Assembly (NCBI GenBank): GCA_938048925.1
Contig: CALITV010000264.1
Coordinates: forward strand, 1-13,388
Direction of reading: 5' to 3'
Source of the DNA: an uncultured bacterium
GTDB taxonomy: Bacteria > UBP6 > UBA1177 > JAKLFG01
Length of the DNA stretch: 13,388 nucleotides
Positions 6,439-13,388 of the stretch are shown here, in pieces. The stretch's first letter is position 1; every line of letters starts with the position of its first letter. Below the pieces are notes generated by a model. It had not been told where the DNA came from, searched no databases, and was given only the letters and a program-made list of their open reading frames with translations. A program made the position numbers and the translations under genes.

Positions 6439-7167
6439 ATGCACCCGATTCCATTTTTGACGGAGGCCTTCGCGACAGCGACGACCGGCATCTCGATCGT
6501 CGAGGTGGTTCGCAACTCTTCGCTCGTGGTCAACTGCGTCCTCGGATTCCTCGTCCTCCTCTCGGTCCTCTGCTGGGGCGTCATCATCTTCAAATTCATC
6601 CAGCACCGTAAGGCGGTCATCGCGACCGAACAGTTCATCGACCTCTTCTGGAAGAACAGCGATTTTCAGGAAGTGTACCGGAAGAGCGAGAAGATGCAGG
6701 ATTCACCCATCGCAACGGTGTTTCGCTCCGGCTACACCGAGTTCTTCGAGACGAAGCGCTCGTGGGAAGCGAAGGGCATTCATGTCATCGGTTCGAAGGT
6801 GGATGAACTCGTGGCCAACATCGAGCGAGCAATGAAGCGTGAATCACAAACGCGCAACCAGCTGCTCGAGAATTCGCTCACGCTCCTCGCGACGACCGCT
6901 TCGGCGGCGCCGTTCATCGGCCTGTTCGGCACCGTGTGGGGCATCATGGACGCCTTTCATGTCATCGGCAAGACCGGAAACGCGACGCTCGGCACCATCG
7001 CTCCGGCCATCTCCGAGGCGCTCATAGCGACCGCCTTCGGCCTTGCCGCCGCGATACCGGCCGCAATATTCTACAACTACTTCACGAGCAACCTACAGAA
7101 ACTCGAAGGGGAGGCGGCCAACATCACGAGCGACTTTCTCAACTCGATAAAACGGAGCCTTGTCTGA
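6439..7167 (+). CDS. tolQ: TolQ, proton-channel subunit of the Tol-Pal system
   Basis: TolQ is an inner-membrane protein of the MotA/TolQ/ExbB family. Together with TolR it uses the proton-motive force to energise TolA, which supports outer-membrane constriction during division and lipid homeostasis. The 242-residue protein has a first membrane segment at about 28-53, a cytoplasmic region at about 54-145, and two further segments around APFIGLFGTVWGIM (157-170) and APAISEALIATAFGLAAAIPA (188-208). Those last two segments carry the family signature. ACGGAG at 6426-6431 is a good ribosome binding site, 7 nt before the ATG. The stop codon overlaps the tolR start (TGATG), implying translational coupling. 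ExbB is the alternative by sequence, but linked tolB and pal settle the assignment. Confidence 0.94.
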   Translation: MHPIPFLTEAFATATTGISIVEVVRNSSLVVNCVLGFLVLLSVLCWGVIIFKFIQHRKAVIATEQFIDLFWKNSDFQEVYRKSEKMQDSPIATVFRSGYTEFFETKRSWEAKGIHVIGSKVDELVANIERAMKRESQTRNQLLENSLTLLATTASAAPFIGLFGTVWGIMDAFHVIGKTGNATLGTIAPAISEALIATAFGLAAAIPAAIFYNYFTSNLQKLEGEAANITSDFLNSIKRSLV

Positions 7168-7592
7168 TGTCCTTTACCGGAGGAAACGGCAAGAAGCGGC
7201 GACCGCTTGCCGAGATAAATATCACGCCGATGGTTGACATCATGCTCGTGCTCCTCATTATTTTCATGGTGGCAGCGCCGATGATCGAGCAGGGGGTTGA
7301 TCTCGACCTCCCGCAAACCGAGACGATACCGATCGAGGACCCGAAAGACAAGTTCATTCTCCGCGTTTTCAAGAACGAGAAGATATTCATCGAAAAGACC
7401 GAGATCCAGATCAAGGAACTCGAAACGAAACTCAAGACCAACGCGAAATTGCAACAGGATAAGGAACTCTACCTCTACGCAAGCCGGCGGCTCTCGTACG
7501 GCTTTGTCGTCCGCATTATGGCAATTGTCAAGAAAGCGGGCGTTCCGAAAATATACCTCGTCACCGATCCGCTCGAGGAAGAGGAGACATGA
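7167..7592 (+). CDS. tolR: TolR, ExbD/TolR-family transmembrane protein
   Basis: This 141-residue partner of TolQ has a short cytoplasmic N-terminus, one membrane helix (about 22-42) and a periplasmic domain. The proton-carrying aspartate is visible as Asp24 in the NITPMVDIMLVLLIIFMV signature. The periplasmic part has the usual DLDLPQT strand followed by a KIFIEKTEIQIKEL helix region and a C-terminal PKIYLVTDP strand. The start is set by the ATG overlapping the tolQ stop; a CGGAG about 9 nt upstream lies in the end of tolQ. An in-frame upstream extension back to 6936 would overlap most of the tolQ membrane region and is not credible. The end overlaps the tolA start (ATGA). Confidence 0.93.
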   Translation: MSFTGGNGKKRRPLAEINITPMVDIMLVLLIIFMVAAPMIEQGVDLDLPQTETIPIEDPKDKFILRVFKNEKIFIEKTEIQIKELETKLKTNAKLQQDKELYLYASRRLSYGFVVRIMAIVKKAGVPKIYLVTDPLEEEET

Positions 7593-8368
7593 ACCGCGCC
7601 TACCTTTTCGCGCCGCAGGTGTTCGCCGAGGAACAGAAAAATCTCAAGCGGTTCACCATCGCGTCGGTCGGACTGCACATCATGGTCGTCACCACGATCG
7701 TCGCCGCCGGCTCGATCCTCGACCTCTCGCCGAAAATAGAGTTCGAGGCGGTCGAGGCACGCCTCGTGCGCTTCGGCGAGAAGCCGCGCGACAAGAAGTT
7801 GTTGCCACGCATCGTCAAAGAGAAAACCCCTGCTCCTGCCGTTACCGGCCCCGGCAACACACTGACCGATAAAGAAAAGGAAAAGACGAAACAAGAGAAG
7901 AAGGAACCGGAGAAGAACACGGAGAAGCCGAAGAAACCGGCGAGTCTCGATTCGCTCCTCGGTAGTGCGCTCGACGATATCAAGAAGGACGCCCGGGCCG
8001 AGGTCTCCAAGGAGGGCTCTCCCGACGGTGTTCCCGACGGCGAAATCACCGATCCGGCGCTTGCGATGAAAGGAAATCTCTATATCCGGCAGATCTCGGC
8101 CGTCATCCGGCGCAACTGGCGTATCCCGTCGCTCATCGCGGCGGAGGAGATTCCCGCGCTCAAGGCCGAGATATTCTTCCGCATCACCCCGGAGGGGGAG
8201 ATCTACGATCTGCGCCTCGTGACGCCGTCGGGTAACCGTCACTTCGATGCCTCGGTGCTCGAAGCGGTAAAATTGACGGCGACGATCCCCTTGCCCGATG
8301 ACAAAAAACTGAAGAAATATGTGCTTACGGAGGGATTACAATGGCAATTCACCTCAAGTGCGCTCTGA
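7589..8368 (+). CDS. tolA: TolA/TonB-like energy-transducing periplasmic-spanning protein
   Basis: The 259-residue protein has TolA/TonB architecture: a cytoplasmic start, a single membrane anchor (about 22-44, containing VGLH with the conserved-type histidine), a Lys/Glu/Pro-rich low-complexity linker (about 70-118), and a C-terminal globular TonB/TolA domain (about 160-255) with YIRQISAVIRRNWRIP, AEIFFRITPEGEIYDLRL and HFDASVLEAV. It should link TolQR in the inner membrane to Pal and TolB at the outer membrane. The linker is much shorter than in the enteric protein (about 420 residues in total), so by length it is closer to TonB, but its place between tolR and tolB supports TolA. The ATG overlaps the tolR stop, with GAGGAG just upstream. 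Its last 28 bp overlap tolB. Confidence 0.87.
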   Translation: MNRAYLFAPQVFAEEQKNLKRFTIASVGLHIMVVTTIVAAGSILDLSPKIEFEAVEARLVRFGEKPRDKKLLPRIVKEKTPAPAVTGPGNTLTDKEKEKTKQEKKEPEKNTEKPKKPASLDSLLGSALDDIKKDARAEVSKEGSPDGVPDGEITDPALAMKGNLYIRQISAVIRRNWRIPSLIAAEEIPALKAEIFFRITPEGEIYDLRLVTPSGNRHFDASVLEAVKLTATIPLPDDKKLKKYVLTEGLQWQFTSSAL

Positions 8369-9657
8369 CCGCAATTTTCATCGTTGTGTTTCTCTGGGCG
8401 GTTCCGGCGGCGGCCCAACTCAAGGGCGAGGTGCGTGACGGCACCCTCGTCGCCTATGCGATCGCGGTGCCGGCGGCGACCTTCGCCGGCGATGCCAAGA
8501 ACGACCTTGCGCGGACGATTACCGAAGTGCTCCGCCGCGACCTTGCCTTTACCGGCTATTTCGATGTCCTCGACGAGAAATCGTTCGTCGAGGGGCCCGA
8601 TGTTCCGGCGGAAAAAGTGAATTTCAAAAACTGGCTACAGGTCGGCGCCAAGGGGCTCGTGAAGGTGGCTCTCAGCGGCACCGATCCGGTCGAGATGGAT
8701 GCGCAGGCATTCACCGTCGCCGACGGCAAGAAACTTCTCCACAAAAAATACAAGGCGGCGCCGGCGGGGCTGCGCACTGCGACGCACAGTTTCGTCCGTG
8801 ATCTCGTCTATGCGCTCACCGGAGAGAAACTCAAGTTCTTTTCGAGCCGTATCGCTTTCGTCGAAAAAGAGGGAAAGACCTACAAACTCATGGTCGCCGA
8901 CTTCGATGGCGCGAATGCGAAAACCATTCTCGCCAGCGACAAGATCATCACGCTCCCCAGTTGGTCGGCCGACGGCGCACGTATTTTCTACACCGCTTAC
9001 ACGAGCGGGGAACCCTACCTCTACGCCTACGATCTCAAAGCGCAGAAGGCGACACTCATTTCCGATCATCCGGGACTCAATACCTCCGCATCCGCTTCGC
9101 CCGACGGCAAGAGCATCGCGCTGAGGCTTTCGAAGGACGGCAACGCCGAGATCTACCTCATGAACCTCACGACGAAGGCGCTCACGCGACTCACGAGCAA
9201 CCTCGCGATAGACACCGCTCCGAGTTTCAGCCCCGACGGCAAGGCGATCGCGTTCGTTTCGAACCGCTCGGGCGATCCGCACATCTACCGCCTCTTCATA
9301 GACGACCCGGGGCGCGTCGAACGGTTGACCGATCAAGGACGCTACAATCAAGATCCCGATTACAGCCCCGACGGACGCCACATCGTTTTCACGGGGCGCG
9401 ACGAGTTCTTCATGTTCGATCTGTTCCTCTTCGATCTTCAGTCACGCACCATCAGCCGTATCACCCAGAAGCAGGGCAAGAACGAAAATCCCAGATTCTC
9501 TCCCGACGGTAAACTCATCCTCTTCTCGTCGGACCGCACCGGGAAACATACGCTCTGGGTAACCAACCTTCCGGGCGACCGTCAGATGCAGATCTACAAC
9601 GGCACCGGCGAGGCGATTACGCCGGCGTGGTCACCTGAAATAACCCTGACTTACTAA
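8341..9657 (+). CDS. tolB: TolB, periplasmic beta-propeller protein of the Tol-Pal system
   Basis: TolB is a soluble periplasmic protein that binds Pal and connects it to the energised TolQRA complex. The 438-residue product begins with a clear Sec signal peptide (hydrophobic 7-20, cleavage expected after VPAAA at residue 25). An N-terminal alpha/beta domain (about 30-160, including LRRDLAFTGYFDVLD) follows, then a WD40-like/PD40 beta-propeller from about 165 onward. Five repeats with S-x-DG cores are visible: SWSADGARIFY (207-217), SASPDGKSIAL (251-261), SFSPDGKAIAF (295-305), YSPDGRHIVF (341-350) and RFSPDGKLILF (385-395). The ATG at 8341 follows GGAGG at 8 nt and lies inside the end of tolA in another frame. 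The pal gene follows after 11 nt. Confidence 0.95.
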   Translation: MAIHLKCALTAIFIVVFLWAVPAAAQLKGEVRDGTLVAYAIAVPAATFAGDAKNDLARTITEVLRRDLAFTGYFDVLDEKSFVEGPDVPAEKVNFKNWLQVGAKGLVKVALSGTDPVEMDAQAFTVADGKKLLHKKYKAAPAGLRTATHSFVRDLVYALTGEKLKFFSSRIAFVEKEGKTYKLMVADFDGANAKTILASDKIITLPSWSADGARIFYTAYTSGEPYLYAYDLKAQKATLISDHPGLNTSASASPDGKSIALRLSKDGNAEIYLMNLTTKALTRLTSNLAIDTAPSFSPDGKAIAFVSNRSGDPHIYRLFIDDPGRVERLTDQGRYNQDPDYSPDGRHIVFTGRDEFFMFDLFLFDLQSRTISRITQKQGKNENPRFSPDGKLILFSSDRTGKHTLWVTNLPGDRQMQIYNGTGEAITPAWSPEITLTY

Positions 9658-9663
9658 AGGAGG
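9656..9663 (+). promoter_or_regulatory. Strong ribosome binding site of pal overlapping the tolB stop
   Basis: AAAGGAGG lies 5 nt before the pal ATG and shares its first bases with the tolB TAA. It is the closest match to the anti-Shine-Dalgarno sequence in the operon, fitting the high level of Pal relative to the Tol proteins known in other bacteria. Confidence 0.7.
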
Positions 9664-9668
9664 ATTCC

Positions 9669-10391
9669 ATGAAAAAAACGACGATTGTCATAGCAATCAT
9701 CGCATTTGCGGCTCTTTTTATCACCCCATCGTGCCGTATGAAGCCACCGGAGGAGGAGCGGATGCTCGCCGAGAAGGCCTTCCGAGACGCCCTTTCGGGA
9801 AAAGACTGTGCCCGCGAAAACTATCTCGCCGCCGAAGAACTGCTCAACCAAGCGCGCGAGGCAGTCAACGCCAAGCAGTACGACAAGGCGAAGGATCTCT
9901 TTCTCGCCGCCAAGAAAAAGGCTGACGAGATCGCCGAGTATGTCCGCACCCATCCCGAGGAGTGCAACCCGCAGGCACAAAAGAAGGGCAACGGTGATGA
10001 AGTGAAAGATGCAGAGTTTACCGAAGAAACCGTCTCCTACGATCCGAAAAATCCGAACATGCGGTTTCCCGTCATTCACTTCGACTTCAACGAGGCAACG
10101 ATACGCGATGAGGACATACCACTCATCAAAATCATGGCCGAATGGATGACGAACTTTCCCGAGGCCGCGATCCGCATCGAGGGGCACGCCGACGAGCGGG
10201 GTAGCGTAGACTACAACCTTTCGCTCGGCGAACGACGCGCGCAGGCAGTCCGCGACGAACTGCTCAAAAACGGCATAGATACCAAGCGTCTCCGCGTCGT
10301 TTCCTATGGCGAGGAGCGGCCACTCGATCCGCGCAGCACCGAAGAGGCGTGGGCGAAAAACCGCCGTGCCGAGTTCACGCGGGCAAATTAA
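9669..10391 (+). CDS. pal: Pal, peptidoglycan-associated OmpA-family lipoprotein with extra helical N-terminal domain
   Basis: Pal anchors the outer membrane to peptidoglycan and is the partner of TolB and TolA. The 240-residue product starts with a lipoprotein-type signal (MKKTTIVIAI..., candidate lipid-modified Cys22 in ITPSC; the Pro at -2 makes the lipobox imperfect). Residues about 28-95 form a charged helical region with an AEELLNQAREAV...KAKDLFLAAKKKA pattern, resembling DUF4398. A linker (about 96-130) leads to the OmpA/Pal domain (about 132-240): VIHFDFNEATI (135-145), EGHADERGSVDYNLSLGERRA (171-191) with the residues that bind diaminopimelate, VVSYGEERP (210-218) and NRRAEF (231-236). 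Typical Pal proteins have about 170 residues, so the helical insert explains the extra length. The ybgF/cpoB gene that normally follows is missing. Confidence 0.93.
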   Translation: MKKTTIVIAIIAFAALFITPSCRMKPPEEERMLAEKAFRDALSGKDCARENYLAAEELLNQAREAVNAKQYDKAKDLFLAAKKKADEIAEYVRTHPEECNPQAQKKGNGDEVKDAEFTEETVSYDPKNPNMRFPVIHFDFNEATIRDEDIPLIKIMAEWMTNFPEAAIRIEGHADERGSVDYNLSLGERRAQAVRDELLKNGIDTKRLRVVSYGEERPLDPRSTEEAWAKNRRAEFTRAN

Positions 10392-10417
10392 CAGTCGTTC
10401 GAGGAGGGGGGTGCGTC

Positions 10418-11893
10418 ATGCGGACGATTTTCATCGCTATGACGCTGTGTTTGCTCGGCGAACTCTTCGCCGCGGTGCGCGAGCCGGCGCGTGCGGGGCA
10501 GTGGTACCCCACCGATCCGGCGGCTCTCGATGCCGAGGTGGACCGCCTCTTCGCCGGTGTTCCGAAAGACAATCCGACCTATACACTCGATCCGTTCGTC
10601 ATCATCGCGCCGCACGCCGGCTATGCCTACTCGGGGCGCACCGCGGCGCATGCCTTCGCCGGACTCAGGCCGAACCAGTTCGAACTCGTTATCGTTATCG
10701 GCACCAGTCATTCGTTCCAGTCGGGGGTCGTGGCGCTCTCTCCCGCCGATCACTTCAAGACACCGCTAGGGATCATTCCCGTTGACCGGGGCCTCACCGA
10801 ACGACTCGCGAAGGCTGACCGGCGCTTCGTGCAATCGGCGGAGATCCATGCGCCGGAGCACAGCATCGAGGCGGAATTGCCGTTTCTCCAAAAGAAACTC
10901 AAGAGTTTTCTCCTACTGCCGGTGCTTACTGCAACGAACGATCTTGCCGCTCTCGATACCTTCGCCAAGGAACTGGTGAAGGCAATCGAGGCGATCAAGA
11001 AGCGGACGCTCATTGTGGTGAGCACCGATCTATCGCACTATCACGATTATGAGACGGCACGGCAAATGGACGACGAGACGCTCCGGCTCATGAGCGAAGG
11101 GAAATGGGATGAGTTGCGGCGCAAGATATTCTCAGGAGCCTGCGAAGCGTGCGGATTCTATGCCGTTCACATTGCCAGCCGGGTTCTCGAACATTATGGG
11201 GTGACGCGGGGAACCGTCGTCAAAGCGGAGAATTCGGGTGATGCGGTGCGCGAATCGCGCCCCGGCGGGGTGGTCGGCTACGGCGCCGTTATATTCGAAA
11301 AGAAGGGCGTAGCATCGGCAAAAGAATCGTCGGCTATAAAGGCGCAGACGAACGAGGCGGAACGGAAGTATCTTCTCGAACTTGCCCGCAAAAGTATCGA
11401 ATACACGCTCGAAACGGGCAAACCGTATCAACCGCCCAAGCCGGCCGACGGCATTCTCACGGCGCCGCGTGCCGTGTTTGTAACCCTCAAGAAAAACGGA
11501 GACCTGCGCGGATGCATCGGACACCTCGAGGCGGTCATGCCGCTCTATCAGGCGGTCGCCGACCGCGCCCACGCCGCCGCTTTCTACGACCCGCGATTCC
11601 GACCGGTGCGCAAGGAAGAGATGAAAGAAATAGATATCGAAATCTCCATCCTCACCCCGCCCCGCAAGATAAACGACTACCGCACGATCGTCCTCAAACG
11701 GGACGGCGTCATCGTGCGGAACGGTAACCGCGGCGGCGTCTTCCTTCCGCAGGTTGCCGAAGAGACCGGTTGGGGTCTCGACACCTTCCTCGGTGAACTC
11801 TGCTCGCAGAAGGCGGGTCTGCCGTGGACCTGTTACAAGGACAAGTCTTCGGAATTATCTGTCTTTCAAGTCGAACTGTTCAGCGAGAAATAA
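10418..11893 (+). CDS. MEMO1-AMMECR1 fusion (AmmeMemoRadiSam proteins B and A in one chain), possibly exported
   Basis: The 491-residue product joins two conserved domains whose bacterial function is unknown. Residues about 20-297 are a MEMO1 domain, beginning with VREPARAGQWYPTDP (20-34); His66 in APHAGYAYSG, His98 in GTSHSF and Cys245 in EACGFY match the metal-binding triad of human MEMO1, and EHSIE (147-151) and STDLSHY (202-208) are also kept. Residues about 318-490 are AMMECR1, with the hallmark LRGCIGHLEAV (363-373) and DPRFRPV (391-397). Residues 1-19 are hydrophobic with a basic start and FAA near the end, resembling a Sec signal peptide, although Glu15 lies inside the hydrophobic run. 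The ATG at 10418 follows GAGGAGGGGG; a start further upstream would overlap pal. It lies 26 nt after pal, so it probably belongs to the tol operon. The radical SAM partner is not in this window. Confidence 0.92.
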   Translation: MRTIFIAMTLCLLGELFAAVREPARAGQWYPTDPAALDAEVDRLFAGVPKDNPTYTLDPFVIIAPHAGYAYSGRTAAHAFAGLRPNQFELVIVIGTSHSFQSGVVALSPADHFKTPLGIIPVDRGLTERLAKADRRFVQSAEIHAPEHSIEAELPFLQKKLKSFLLLPVLTATNDLAALDTFAKELVKAIEAIKKRTLIVVSTDLSHYHDYETARQMDDETLRLMSEGKWDELRRKIFSGACEACGFYAVHIASRVLEHYGVTRGTVVKAENSGDAVRESRPGGVVGYGAVIFEKKGVASAKESSAIKAQTNEAERKYLLELARKSIEYTLETGKPYQPPKPADGILTAPRAVFVTLKKNGDLRGCIGHLEAVMPLYQAVADRAHAAAFYDPRFRPVRKEEMKEIDIEISILTPPRKINDYRTIVLKRDGVIVRNGNRGGVFLPQVAEETGWGLDTFLGELCSQKAGLPWTCYKDKSSELSVFQVELFSEK

Positions 11894-11896
11894 GGT

Positions 11897-12931
11897 CTAC
11901 CTGACCTCGTGGACCCAGCCTTTCGGGCCTTCGACGACACCGGTTTGGATACCGGTGAGAAGGTCGTAGAGTTTACGCGACACCGGCCCCACCTCTTTGC
12001 CGCCGGCATAGAAAGTGTAGGATTTTTTTCGATGAACGATTTCCCCGATGGGGGTAATGACCGCCGCAGTGCCGCAGGCACCCGCCTCGACGAATTCTCC
12101 GAGGCTGTCTATCGGGACAGGGCGCTCCTCGACCGTCATCTTGAGATACTGTTCGGCAAGGTGCATAAGCGAATACTTGGTGATAGAGGGCAGTATCGAG
12201 TTCGACTTCGGGGTGACAAAACGGTCGTCTTTGGTAATACCGAAGAAGTTCGCCGCACCGACCTCCTCGATGTAGGTGTGAGTCGCCGGATCAAGGTAGA
12301 TGCAGTCGGCGAATCCTTCCTTGACGGCGATCTCGTGGGCGCGAAGGCTTGCCGCGTAGTTCCCGCCGACCTTCACCGAGCCGGTGCCGTTCGGTGCTGC
12401 GCGGTCGTACTCCGAGGTGATGAAGCGAACCGGCTGGAGACCACCCTTGAAATAGGGACCGACCGGTGAACCAAAAACCGAGAAAATGTATTCGGGTGCC
12501 GGTTTCACGCCGAGATTCTCGCCGACTCCGATAAGGAACGGCCGCAGGTAGAACGATGCACCGTACCCATAGGGGGGAACCCAACGGAGATTGGCGCGCA
12601 CCACCTCCTCGCAGGCACGGATGAACATCTCCTCGGGAACGGGCGGCATAAGGAGCGCCTCGGCCGAGCGGCGCATCCGTTTTGCGTTCTCGTCGGGACG
12701 GAACAAAACGACCCGGCCGTCTTTCGTCGTAAACGCCTTGAGTCCCTCGAAACACTGCTGCCCGTAGTGGAGCGCACAGGACCCCTCGTGGATATGAAGG
12801 GAATTATCCTCGGTAAGCGTTCCCGCATCCCACCTCCCCTCTTTCCAGTGGGCGATGAAACGCCGGTCGGTTTTCTGGTAGCCGAATCCCAGTTTCGACC
12901 AATCGAGAGAAACTTTCTCAACCCCTGTCAT
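11897..12931 (-). CDS. ilvE: Branched-chain amino acid aminotransferase (class IV, BCAT type II-like)
   Basis: This cytoplasmic PLP enzyme exchanges the amino group between glutamate and the 2-keto acids of leucine, isoleucine and valine. The 344-residue product shows the fold-type IV features of the longer BCAT form: [14 protein letters not shown] (54-67), RPDENAKRM (78-86), [10 protein letters not shown] (128-137), the PLP-binding Lys187 in SVKVGGNYA, the glutamate in [11 protein letters not shown] (220-230), and the phosphate- and substrate-loop [11 protein letters not shown] (284-294). Starting at 12931 gives the usual family N-terminus, and GGGAGG lies 6-7 nt upstream of this ATG. An in-frame ATG at 13000 would add 23 residues without clear similarity. 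It converges with the MEMO1-AMMECR1 gene, leaving 3 nt between stop codons. No other ilv or leu gene is in view. Confidence 0.95.
   Translation of the reverse strand: MTGVEKVSLDWSKLGFGYQKTDRRFIAHWKEGRWDAGTLTEDNSLHIHEGSCALHYGQQCFEGLKAFTTKDGRVVLFRPDENAKRMRRSAEALLMPPVPEEMFIRACEEVVRANLRWVPPYGYGASFYLRPFLIGVGENLGVKPAPEYIFSVFGSPVGPYFKGGLQPVRFITSEYDRAAPNGTGSVKVGGNYAASLRAHEIAVKEGFADCIYLDPATHTYIEEVGAANFFGITKDDRFVTPKSNSILPSITKYSLMHLAEQYLKMTVEERPVPIDSLGEFVEAGACGTAAVITPIGEIVHRKKSYTFYAGGKEVGPVSRKLYDLLTGIQTGVVEGPKGWVHEVR
11938..11957. repeat. Perfect inverted repeat at the 3' end of ilvE, possible hairpin for the converging transcript
   Basis: CACCGGT (11938-11944) and ACCGGTG (11951-11957) form perfect 7-bp arms around a 6-nt loop. 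The repeat lies in the last codons of ilvE and 45 nt past the stop of the convergent tol-operon transcript. There is no T-tract on the plus strand, so termination is uncertain; mRNA 3'-end protection is another option. Confidence 0.3.
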
Positions 12932-12971
12932 CAATGACCTCCCTGATCGAATGATACCGAACTCTCGAAAG

Positions 12972-13000
12972 ACGGTAACCCGAAGAACAAGCCTTGTCAA
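12972..13000 (-). promoter_or_regulatory. Candidate promoter for ilvE
   Basis: On the minus strand a perfect TTGACA (13000-12995) is followed after 17 bp by TACCGT (12977-12972), a weak -10. A better -10, TATCAT (12956-12951), lies further on but lacks a good -35 partner and would leave a very short leader. Either way ilvE probably has its own start within the 81-bp gap. Confidence 0.4.
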
Positions 13001-13012
13001 GGGGAAGAAAAC

Positions 13013-13388
13013 TTATTCGAAATCGGCGTAGATGCGGCCGAAATTGATGCCGGCGATCGTCTTGGTACCGTATTTTTCTCTGAGAAGTACCCGCACCTTG
13101 TAGAAGTCGTCGGCGTGACTGCCGTTTTTTATCGCAGTCGAGGCCTCGATGAAAGCGCACAGTTCGTCGGCCGCCTTCACGAGCGATCCGTCGCGTGGCT
13201 CGAACCGGTCGTCGTTGTATTTTTCCGAAATCTCCTCGGGCGAGGCTGTGATGAATTTCCCTCCGACGAGCACGGTGTCGGAGAACTCGTCTTCGGTCCA
13301 GCGGCGGAACGCGGGGACCCACGGCTCGGGCAGCAGCCGGTAAACTTCTCGCTCCATCTGCTCCCGTTCGTATTCTTTGATAAGGTCG
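13013..13388 (-). CDS. C-terminal part of a probable HD-domain phosphohydrolase (gene runs off the window)
   Basis: The frame is open to the edge of the window, so only the last 124 residues are seen and the true start lies outside. An ATG at 13357 is in frame, but sequence before it (DLIKEYEREQ) reads as continuous protein. The visible part is helical: EREQMEREVYRLLP, a WTEDEF segment, EKYNDDRFEPRDGSLVKAADELCAFIEA, and an end with GINFGRIYADFE. The VKAADELCAFIEA stretch resembles the conserved late helix of HD-domain/YfbR-like nucleotide phosphohydrolases, where the aspartate completes the metal site. The defining HD dyad would be upstream, outside the window. The assignment is therefore tentative; the reading frame itself is convincing. 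It precedes ilvE by 81 nt on the same strand. Confidence 0.65.
   Translation of the reverse strand, partial: DLIKEYEREQMEREVYRLLPEPWVPAFRRWTEDEFSDTVLVGGKFITASPEEISEKYNDDRFEPRDGSLVKAADELCAFIEASTAIKNGSHADDFYKVRVLLREKYGTKTIAGINFGRIYADFE

Noticed and set aside
7861..7950. A/G-rich tract that could look like a simple-sequence repeat or a frameshift hotspot
   Set aside because: It encodes the Lys/Glu/Pro-rich linker of TolA in frame, with no period and no sign of a slip.
8635..9381. Minus-strand open frame of 248 codons opposite tolB
   Set aside because: It is a shadow of the beta-propeller repeats on the plus strand, with no independent evidence of coding.
9106..9540. Apparent direct DNA repeats within tolB (recurring CCCGACGGNAA)
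   Set aside because: These encode the SPDGK cores of beta-propeller blades and need no mobile or recombination explanation.
1..13388. Mobile element, prophage, CRISPR or defence island
   Set aside because: No transposase, integrase, cas-like or toxin gene, no spaced direct repeats, and no shift in codon style; all genes look like core functions.

Overview
This window comes from a Gram-negative (diderm) bacterium. The clearest sign is an almost complete Tol-Pal cell-envelope operon (tolQ-tolR-tolA-tolB-pal), together with a WecA-type polyprenyl-phosphate sugar-phosphate transferase of the kind used for O-antigen or other envelope glycans. Codons are GC-rich at third positions and intergenic gaps are short. 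The phylum cannot be fixed from the sequence alone. No insertion sequence, phage gene, CRISPR array, tRNA or rRNA was seen, and base composition looks even throughout, so this reads as core chromosome rather than an island.

Layout, left to right. Positions 61-1926 (minus strand) hold a two-gene operon: an RtcB-type RNA ligase followed, 3 nt later, by a YggS/PLPBP-family PLP-binding protein. A 167-bp divergent spacer carries candidate promoters for both directions plus an inverted repeat. Positions 2094-3497 (plus) encode a WecA/TagO-like membrane transferase with an extra C-terminal cytoplasmic domain. Its stop codon lies inside the -35 box of the next promoter, which drives an 821-residue sulfur-handling protein at 3562-6027. 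That protein fuses a CoA-disulfide-reductase-like flavoprotein to rhodanese, TusA and DsrE-like domains.

Positions 6100-6336 encode a small XRE-type helix-turn-helix protein. A tightly packed envelope operon follows at 6439-11893: tolQ, tolR (start/stop overlap), tolA (start/stop overlap), tolB (28-bp overlap), pal (11-nt gap), and then a MEMO1-AMMECR1 fusion 26 nt downstream. The usual ybgC and cpoB genes of tol-pal loci are absent. The fusion combines the A and B parts of the uncharacterised AmmeMemoRadiSam set and carries a possible signal peptide. The operon ends only 3 nt from the convergent end of a branched-chain amino acid aminotransferase gene (11897-12931, minus). The right edge holds the C-terminal part of a gene resembling an HD-domain phosphohydrolase (13013 to beyond the window, minus).

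Functionally the window mixes envelope maintenance (WecA, Tol-Pal), reactive-sulfur/persulfide metabolism, RNA repair, PLP and branched-chain amino acid metabolism. The points most worth following up are the putatively exported MEMO1-AMMECR1 fusion attached to tol-pal and the four-module sulfur-transfer fusion. Pal also has an unusual helical N-terminal insert.
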